A stretch of 64,000 bases of DNA from the NCBI GenBank assembly GCA_037783415.1, contig JAZGTN010000015.1, forward strand, positions 4,413,001 through 4,477,000. Reading direction: 5' to 3'. The translations under genes and the position numbers were made by a program. The stretch comes from Leptasterias polaris. Its lineage: Eukaryota; Echinodermata; Asteroidea; Forcipulatida; Asteriidae. The notes beneath the pieces were generated by a model. That model made no database searches, was not told the DNA's origin, and saw only the letters and a program-made list of their open reading frames with translations. This document shows, in pieces, positions 24,801-33,800 of this stretch (positions are counted from its first letter, which is position 1; every line of letters begins with the position of its first letter).

Positions 24801-27800
24801 TTTCTCTGCGTCCAAATTCTGCTTAGGTTGAACGTAATACAATTATTTACAGATGACACTGAAATAAGCCTCTCTGATCTTTTAGGTGAAACTTTTGACA
24901 AGTTAAATCTTCCAGGTGGAGCTTCTTATTGGTTATATAAGATGGGAGCAAACAAATGGAAAACATGCTACTCACAATCAGTGCCTGCAGCTTGGTCATC
25001 CAGAAAGCTCGGAAATCTTTCAACCACAGCTTGCATGAAAACAGCACAGGTTGGATGATCATTGTTGGTCAGGTTTATATCTGTGACGCTGGAATTGGGT
25101 GTTTTCAAAACAAATTGTGCCACTGCATTTAAGAATTGCTCTGCAGCAAGTTTAACAGGGAAGCAATACACTCCTGTGCTGATTGCAGGTATGGCAATGG
25201 ACCGAAAATTCAGTTCAGAGGCAAGCTGAAGGCAATTAAATACGGCATCAAACAGCTCACGCTCTTCAGTTGTGCTGTCACCTCGGTTTGTCCTTCTCCA
25301 TATTGGTCCAGCAACATGGATGACCTTCTTGCATGGTAGGTTGCCGCTGGAAGTCAAAACTGCTTCACCTACGTGCAATTTACGCCTTTTCTGTTTCAGT
25401 ATCTGATTACTTTCATTCTGTATAACATTTCCACCTAAGATGAGAACACGAATTTAAAAACATTCTTACAATTATCAATTGGAAACATTTAGCTTGACCA
25501 AAGCCTGGATATTAAGTATACTGAAGAAAAAAATGTTACTTCGACCCAATACATTGTCATACACAGAGGAACCAGACCACACAATTTTATTTACAATAGG
25601 CCTTATTGAATTCTTACAATATGGACACAATGGGATATAGATGATTGTACTTCAAATTGAAAGGAAGGTGAAATAATAAATAAAGAGGAGGCATGAATTA
25701 GCTTTGAAGAAAGGAACAACTAAGACAAACTCAATTCTAATTTAACTTTTGGAACTGTCTCTACTGTCTTTATCTGAATTACAAACCTGCTTTAACAATA
25801 GCTGCTGCTACTCCTCCAATATGCTGGAGGTCAATGTTTGCAGCATTCACAATGCAGTCCACTCGTTGCCTCGTCAAGTCTCCTTGACACACTCTTAACC
25901 TGCAGGTGCTGTTTGGTAGAGAGACACTACAAAGTATCTGAGTGGCACCCTCCTCCTCCTCTTCATCATCATCACTCTCCTCATGTGAATCGCTGTTAAT
26001 CACACAATGACATTCTTTCTCGACAGACTCCAAGAATCTCTTGCCTTTCTCTTCACGAAACAGTCTAGCCATGCCAGTCTTGTATACAGAATACTGTTTC
26101 TCTTTGACCGCTGCCACCAGTGAAGTGACGAGTGTGTGGACTGCATCATAACCCTCTTCGTTGCCCTGGATGGTAAATCCTTTGTGCCTTCCACTCATCT
26201 GTAGCTGGATTGCTACAAGATTGTGTTTATGTTGCTGTCCTACTCTTTCCAACTCCTGACCATAGTATGTGGTAATGAGGCGTGTTTTGCTCCTATTTGA
26301 GGGAATGGTGCTTCTGATGATGACATTTTTTTGGAGAAAATCCATGATGTGTTTCTTTGTTTCATCAAAATTTCTCTTAAATCCTGCAAGTTTAATAAAT
26401 CTGGCACCTGCAGATAAACACAACAACAATTCATAACATGTAAATGCTTGCAGCCAGCCACACATGTAACCCTCTTAAACATTGCACACGTAGAAAAATG
26501 TAACTGTACATGCTCGTTAAATGAAATCATCTTGAAGAATCAGAAAGTAAAAACTTTGAACAATGCTCATGACATTTTAAGAAGCCATAATTTGCATACA
26601 TTTCAAGCCCCCTATTCTCGTAGCCACCGTCACTTATAAGTAAGGCTTTCGAGCAAAGGCGCACCGTATATAAACGGACCATGATGCTATCATGGTGGCA
26701 GCAAAAACGGACTCGAGTCCCACTCTCTACTCCTAGTCCCACTCTCTACTCCTAGTCCGAAGCCAAGCAAATGGACCTTCAGACGAACGATATTTTTTAC
26801 AAAAATCACGGAATCTCACAACTGAAACTTTACATAATAATATTATACTTTCGAGGTGTATCCAACTTTTCTTCCAGCCCTTGCCACTCCAATGGAGCTG
26901 CTATGTATTCTGCAATCCAAATCCACCTCGCTTGTTAGTGTTGGTGATCTATCACGTTATAACATGATAGCATCATGATCCGTTTATATACGGTGCGCCT
27001 TTGCTCAAAAGCCTTACTTATAATATAAGTGACGGTGGCTACGAGAATAGGGTGTTTCAAGCACACACAAAAATTACTAACTAAAAAGATGGTTTTAATA
27101 TCTTTTAGTATTTGTTAAAGACTGGCTTAAGTGGCATCTTTAATACAATATGTTTGCCACAAATTGTAACACCTAAGTCAGGCCAAGATTTGTATAACAT
27201 GTAGGGCCTATCTTACTAAGTTACCACCTTTAATTATCTTTCAAAGTGGGATTTTTTTTAGCCATATTAACCAATAATTCTGAAAATGACTCATCTGAAC
27301 ATCAAGGAATACGGTCAAAAGTTTTCAGTATTTTCTATAATTGCGATGGATAACATTGTAAATATCTCTAAATAGTTTTTCTTCTCGACTGGTAATCGAT
27401 ATTGACTAAAACAAGTTTAATGGTTGGTGGTTACAACGTGTTTGAATGAAGAACTGATAAGTACCTGTTTCACGGCTGATGCACGCCATGACGAACTTTG
27501 AATTGTTGATTGAATCCAAAAGTCTCTCCCCATCTTGGCATTGTACAACAGCTAAAGCAGACTGCCCTTTGATGGCGATCATATCTTCATTTATTTCATT
27601 GTCGATGTATGCTTTAGCTTCCCTGACATCTCTGCTCGTAGCTCCGTGTATTGTGATCTTACCGTCATCAGATCCACTGCATGATGCATGAATATTCCGT
27701 GACCCTAGAACTTCATGAATTTTGTCTGGAACATGCTGAACAAATTGTACCTTGATATCCCCGGCTTTGAACTCTGTCTTTTGTAAACTGTCCATCATCG

Positions 27801-30800
27801 TCCTTATCTTTAGCTTCGCTTCTTTGATGGTTTTCCTCATTCCGTCTAGAGTGATGCCGGTTTTATCATAATATGAGCTGGAAAATGTGATCTTCAGGTC
27901 TTTCTGCGCTCCACTTCTTTGATGATTTTCCCTATTCCGTCTAGATTGAGTGATGCCTCTTTTACCATATGAGATGAAAACTGTGATCTTCAGGTCGGGA
28001 AAAGACTTTTCAATCTGCTGTTTAATTCCACACAAGGTAAACAGCTGTAGCTTTTCTGCATCCCAGATAATGTCTTCTTTTGCTTGCTCAGCATCATACT
28101 CAGCATCATAATCAGCCTGCTTCTGTAACGTTATGATGATTTCATTGATTGTTGCTTGAGTAAAATCAACATCTTTTTGCTCTCCGACCAGTATCACTTC
28201 ATGAAATTGACCATCTCGGACCTTCGAGCAAGTTGTAGTAATCTTATTGAGTGTATCAACTGCATCGTTCCACAGTGATTGTGGAACTGAAACTCTGGCT
28301 GTTTTGTATCCTTTCATGAAGTCAGTCAGAACATTGGCAGCTTTCTTTTCCCAGCTCAACCATGATGATTGGTGCTGGGTGTCATCTACTACTGGTTCTA
28401 GTTTAGCTTGAGACTTCTGAGAACCATTCGGCCACTGCAGATTGGCCTTTACATTGGCCAATTCTTTCAGCAACTTCTTCTTATCACTTTTACCTTTCCC
28501 ATAGAGGAATTCCATAACAGGTTCCTGTACTCCTACTGACACTGGTTTAGGGATACGTGGAGTTGGGGCATCAAACGGGCTCAGTCTTCCAAGGAAGTCA
28601 TGATATGATTCAATTCGCAGTCCATTTTTACCAACAATTTGATGATCCTTTGTTAAAACATCATGAACAACTGTACGAATGAAATTAAATGAATGGATAA
28701 CATGCTAATAAAGATCTTCTAAACCGAAAACGGCAACAAGTGATCTTTGCTGAAATTCACTAAAAATATTTTCGATCAATAATTAAATCTAGTAAACATG
28801 AGAGTAAACAGATTTTAATCGTGTAAAAAACAATCAGTTTGATTAGTACCTTTCTCCGGAGCTTTTCGGGAAGATGCGCGAAAAGCCCTGTTACGCCATC
28901 ACTCATGTTAGTCATATTTTGGGGGAGCTCCTTTTTGTACAACCGAATAAAAGACATAGACCTGAATGTTTGAGATGACATTCTAGATTCTGTGACCCGA
29001 CTCAGAGAATATGGCCTGTTAAATAACAGGCAGCAAAGTTAAAACCAATATGACAACTTAATTTAATTTTGTGATATACATACCCTTCCAGTCTTCAAAG
29101 TAGACGATGGCCTGTCCATCCATGGGTCCTGGTTGTACGTCTCTCACTCCACTGCCGCCACTTTCCTTCTTGTTGTTGAAATGCAACCCAACCATTTTTA
29201 AGTCTTGTGAAATTCCTTAAATAGTGCAGATAAAATAAGCTTAAAGAGATATGAATTGGAAGGATACTTTGACAAGTGTTTATGTAATTGACAAAGAGAG
29301 AAACACATTCATGTGAATTCCTTCTATTCAAAAGATTTGGGTGAACATTAATGAAAACGGGTGCTTGGAACAAGCTACAACCAGCCACCCCCAACATTCC
29401 CCAACGTAAATTAGTGTTACCATACACTATAAGTTTTTGGTAATTAATGGACATTTTGACCAAAGAGTATTTGTCATGAGAAAAGTTTACATCAATGAAA
29501 ACAGGTGCTTGGAACTAGCAACCACCTTCCCCACCCCCTCACATATAAGTTACAGAGTTATAAGTGTTACAAAGGCTTTCAGAACTGTGCACATGAAATG
29601 TCAAAGTCTTTGCAAGCAGATAGTGTTCAGTTTATAGCAAGATGCCTTGATTACATGCTTTTCCAATGGGAGTGCCCGTTGAAAAATGAAAATTGCCTTG
29701 CCTTACCTTGGACTAAGATGGCGTCAGAATGGTGAACTTGTTCTGCCTTCAATGAAGCACCTTTGAGTTTTCTCTGAGAAATTTTTCGGATAACATCCTC
29801 CAGGTCTATATAAAACAAAACATTGCAAAATTACACAAATAATTTTGTTTTAGTTTCAGAAGGTTTGTTTTTTAAAACCTTTGAATGAACTTAATTGTTG
29901 AACAAAACATGGCTCCGCATAAGACCAAGAGTAACAAACACATGGAGATGCCTTTTGGGAGTATAAATCAAGCACTATTTAAGAACTTCATATTATTGTT
30001 CTTATACATTTCTTTCCATGAAAGTAAATAGATTAAGGGTGTTCCTATAGACCATGTGACCTGTGACATCACATGTTTACAAAAGAGCCACAGAGCCGGG
30101 ACTTCCTGCAGGCGTATTTTTACACACCTCAATGGAAGAATACAACAAATCTTATGTTTTTTAGGAGTAGTGCACTGTCTGATTTTTCTCAACTTTTGAT
30201 ATGAAGAAAGCTGTACAGCTGTTGCTTTTGTAAATGTTGAATTGATGACACAAAAGGTAAATTTTCCCATATAGCCTGTGTGCACCCGATTCGACTACCC
30301 ACCGCTGGTAATAAGCAATGCTTGGGGGGGGGGGGGGGGGGGGAGATGCCATACTATAAGCGTGCCCGAAATATATTACCATCTTACATAATATCACCCG
30401 CCACGATTGTTAGCGAGGCATGTCATAATATGCAATGTTTACGTTCTCTCGGTGGATCGTTGGTAGCGCTTTCCATTATGGCCGCCTCATGAAATAATGA
30501 CTTCTTCTGCAAAGTTCTGGTTGCGGAAGTTTTCGCCCCAAAATGTCTCCGAATCATCAATGGATGAATCACATTGAACACATCCACTTTGTATTCAGGT
30601 GCTTAGGTAGAGATTTTGCCGATCAATGATTATTGGTAAGTAATGGTGTGACTGATTCTCTACCGCGCGACGCCGGCCTCGCTTCTAAGTGTGCCTGGCG
30701 TATTATATAATACGATAATATTTCGGGCACGCTTATAGTGGCATCTCCCCCCCCCCCCCTTCAAGCCTTGCTTATTAACAGCGGTGGGTGGTCGAATCGG

Positions 30801-33800
30801 GTGCTGTGTAGTATCTTGCCCGTCAGGAAATGCATTATTAACGTACAAGGTCACCACTCTGTAAACAAAGGTAACATGGTATGTAGTGGATGCAAAGTTC
30901 ATTGTACACATGTTTAATAAATGATTCAAATACTGCTAATGTGACAACTGTAGAAGATAAACAGAGGGTCAAATATCTCCAACCTATAGGAATTCTTTCG
31001 ATAACTAAAATTAGAAAGTTATTTACACATGCAATTAGAAAAAAATGGTTGGAGAAGAACCATTATACCTGGAATATCACGTGAAAAAGTACATATAGCA
31101 GTTCCAGGCTTCTCTCCGTACTGGATTGTGGGTTCCTCATCCATGGATGTTCTGTTCTCAATAAAGATCTTCACGTCCTTAGATAAGCATCCGTTTGGTA
31201 TTCCTTTAAGAAACAGACATTGTTCCTTGATTGGAGGTGGACGACGTTTCTTCTTTGTGATCAATTTGACCTTTCAAGGAAAATATGTTATCATTTTGAG
31301 TTACTATTTTTCTTGATAGTAACCCTCAAACATACAAATTATCAAACTTTAGCACAATTTAATTTACATTCTGTATTGATTTAAATACTGCAAACAAATA
31401 AAAATAAACAAGAGAAGTGTTTCGTAGTGCTGTGGGTCTCAAATCCAGGACAAAGAGAAACTCAAGTCACATCAGCAAACTTGGTCTATAACTTGAACTC
31501 CACTATCACTCAGGATCGGGACTTAACTTTGATAAGGACTTCATTTATTACTCACATGTCACTCATTATTCCTGATATAACTTGTCACAAACAAGTCTAA
31601 AAATTATTTTCCCATCATACTGACAAGGACTAGAAAAAAGTATGGCATAAAAGCAGAAAGATTTCTTCAAGTGAAGACACAAAATAATGCATGGAGCATT
31701 TGGGGGTTATTTCTTGTTTTAATGGTTATTTTGAACTGTAAGTGTTCCATCATCAACAAGAACTCAGACCTACTTAAATAGCCTTTTGCAGTTTAATGTA
31801 TTTTTTGTAATGATTAAAACACGTGTAAAGCAATTCATGATCAAGACCCAGATTTGTTTCAAGTCACTTGACATGACTTGTACTACTCGACCCAAGTTAC
31901 TGGAAGCTCCCACTCTGACTCACCTCAAATTGACTCGATTACAACTCTGATTGTTGGTGAAAAAGAGAGTTAACTACATCAACTTTAACTTGATGTTATT
32001 CATGTTCTTAAAAACAAAATCTAAATTAATTACTCCTTTTTATACTTTAGTGTTTATATGAATATGTACAACCAAGGCAATTTCACATTACATTTTAATT
32101 TTTGGCTGATACAGACAAAGGAATGAAGATCAGCATAATTTGGAAGTACCTCTGAAGTTGAAGGCCCTGTGGTACCAGGGGGTGCCGGGGATCCTTGAAC
32201 TTTCAGGGAAATCTTGTGTCCATCAGCAACCATCTCATGATCCGGCCTTGCTAACACATTAGTAGCACCTGTGTAGTTGAAAATGTTTACAAGTTATTGT
32301 GGGAACCTCCTGCAAACGATTTTAAATCACTGCAAATTTTACATTATAGAAATTATCTTTCAACATGCAGCAGCAGAAAAGCAATCGGACTCTTGTCTAA
32401 ATGGAAATAAACACACAATGAGTTGAAATTAAGTTAGCTCAGAATGTCCCTAAACTAATTTGGAAACCTTTGGTTCCCCATTCAGACAGGAAATCAAACT
32501 CGCTGTTTTTTAACATTAAAATGTCTAACCACCATAAAAATAAATGTTCGTCCAAATAGAGAGGTGTATACGAAATAGTCAGTCGTAGAGAAGTTGTTTC
32601 TTGTACGTACAAGATAAAAGTCGAAATTACAAGACAAGTAGTCGTAGATCATTTTTTTTATTGCAGCAGCTAGCGTGCGTGAATGTGTCCAGTATTGAAA
32701 TCCAAATGTCTTCTCTAAAATGGGTACAAACATTCACATAGTTCACACATAAAATTGTTTGTGAAAGTTCTCGAGTGTAAACAGTTATTACAAGACTTGA
32801 AGACCACCCTCCGAAAAAAATTACTCTTCCAGGCAGTCTCATTTTCCGAAAACAACGTATTCAATATCCAGTTTAACGCAGGGTATATGTATAGGTTTTC
32901 TCGTCCAATTTCGGCAAATGAGCAGCCGATTTCATTTTCGTGCGTTCGAATTAAAGCTATTTTGCCTCTCCAGTTGTGTTACTGCGTTTCAAATTCAGAA
33001 TTCGGGCATTCAATTTCGTATTGAGGCATTCAAATTCCTTTTGCACTGTGTTCAATTTAGCATATCGTCATTCTTTTTCGTGACGCACAATCATCATTCA
33101 ATTTAGCAAAGCTGGTTCGACTGGAGATTTTACTGGTTTAATTTTTTTCAATTTCGTAAAGAGACAATCAATTTCGCTAAATGAGAATTCAAATAAGTAC
33201 GACTAAAGAAATACGAATAAACAGATAATCTGTATTAGGCAACTGTTTCGTTTCTTCACTTTAAGTCAGGCAAACCTTATTTTCTTTATTTATGGTTCCA
33301 GTAGACTTTACATTGGGCCCATGATGTTTTTTCGTCTTTGTTTTCTCCTATATTCTTTTTGGGGGGATCTTTATTGGTTAACTGGCCTAATTTTGTATTG
33401 TGTTTGAATGGGGGTGTTTCTTTATGTTTTTCCTGGTTTTTTGTTGTTTATGCTGTTTCTTCCTCAACCATCAATCTGTTGGCGTGCCAGACATCTTGGC
33501 GTATATGTTTAGGTATGGTTGTACCACAAGCTGCAACTTCTTGAAATATTTGTGTAAAACTGTAGCAAAAGCTCGTCTTCGAAGTACAAAGTGACTCAAG
33601 TGCAAATAAGTGAACCGTATATGCCTTATTAACAAAGCGTTTTTTAGATTGCACAAATTACAGAAATGACTGCCCAAAAATTAATTTGAATGACCAAACA
33701 CCTCCCTCAAAAAGCTCCTGTGAATTTGAATGCTGCTTTGATGAATCGTTAAATTGAATGATTATTTTGTTAAATCGAATGACGCAACAATACATTTGAC

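Larger units (their letters stand above)
22640..24975. other. Intron 8 of gene 1
   Basis: Apart from the palindromic MITE and tRNA-like sequence listed separately, 22880-23290 is a GC-richer patch with short local repeats (GGAGATTCTGTCTCCC, ACAGAATCTCC twice, CCGAGGACGTC twice). I could not assign it. The rest shows nothing recognisable. Confidence 0.5.

Noticed and set aside
24687..25058. Plus-strand ORF over the macro domain region
   Set aside because: It is the antisense shadow of gene 1 exon 8 and the adjoining intron. The minus strand has macro motifs and splice sites.
24976..26407. Macro domain as a captured viral macro domain
   Set aside because: It is split by an intron within the fold and is in phase with RRM, KH and WWE exons, as in animal macro-PARPs.
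28760..28981. Minus ORF between gene 1 exons 5 and 6 as an additional exon
   Set aside because: Exon 5 joins exon 6 in phase and completes an RRM. Including this ORF breaks the domain, and it has no PARP-like motif.
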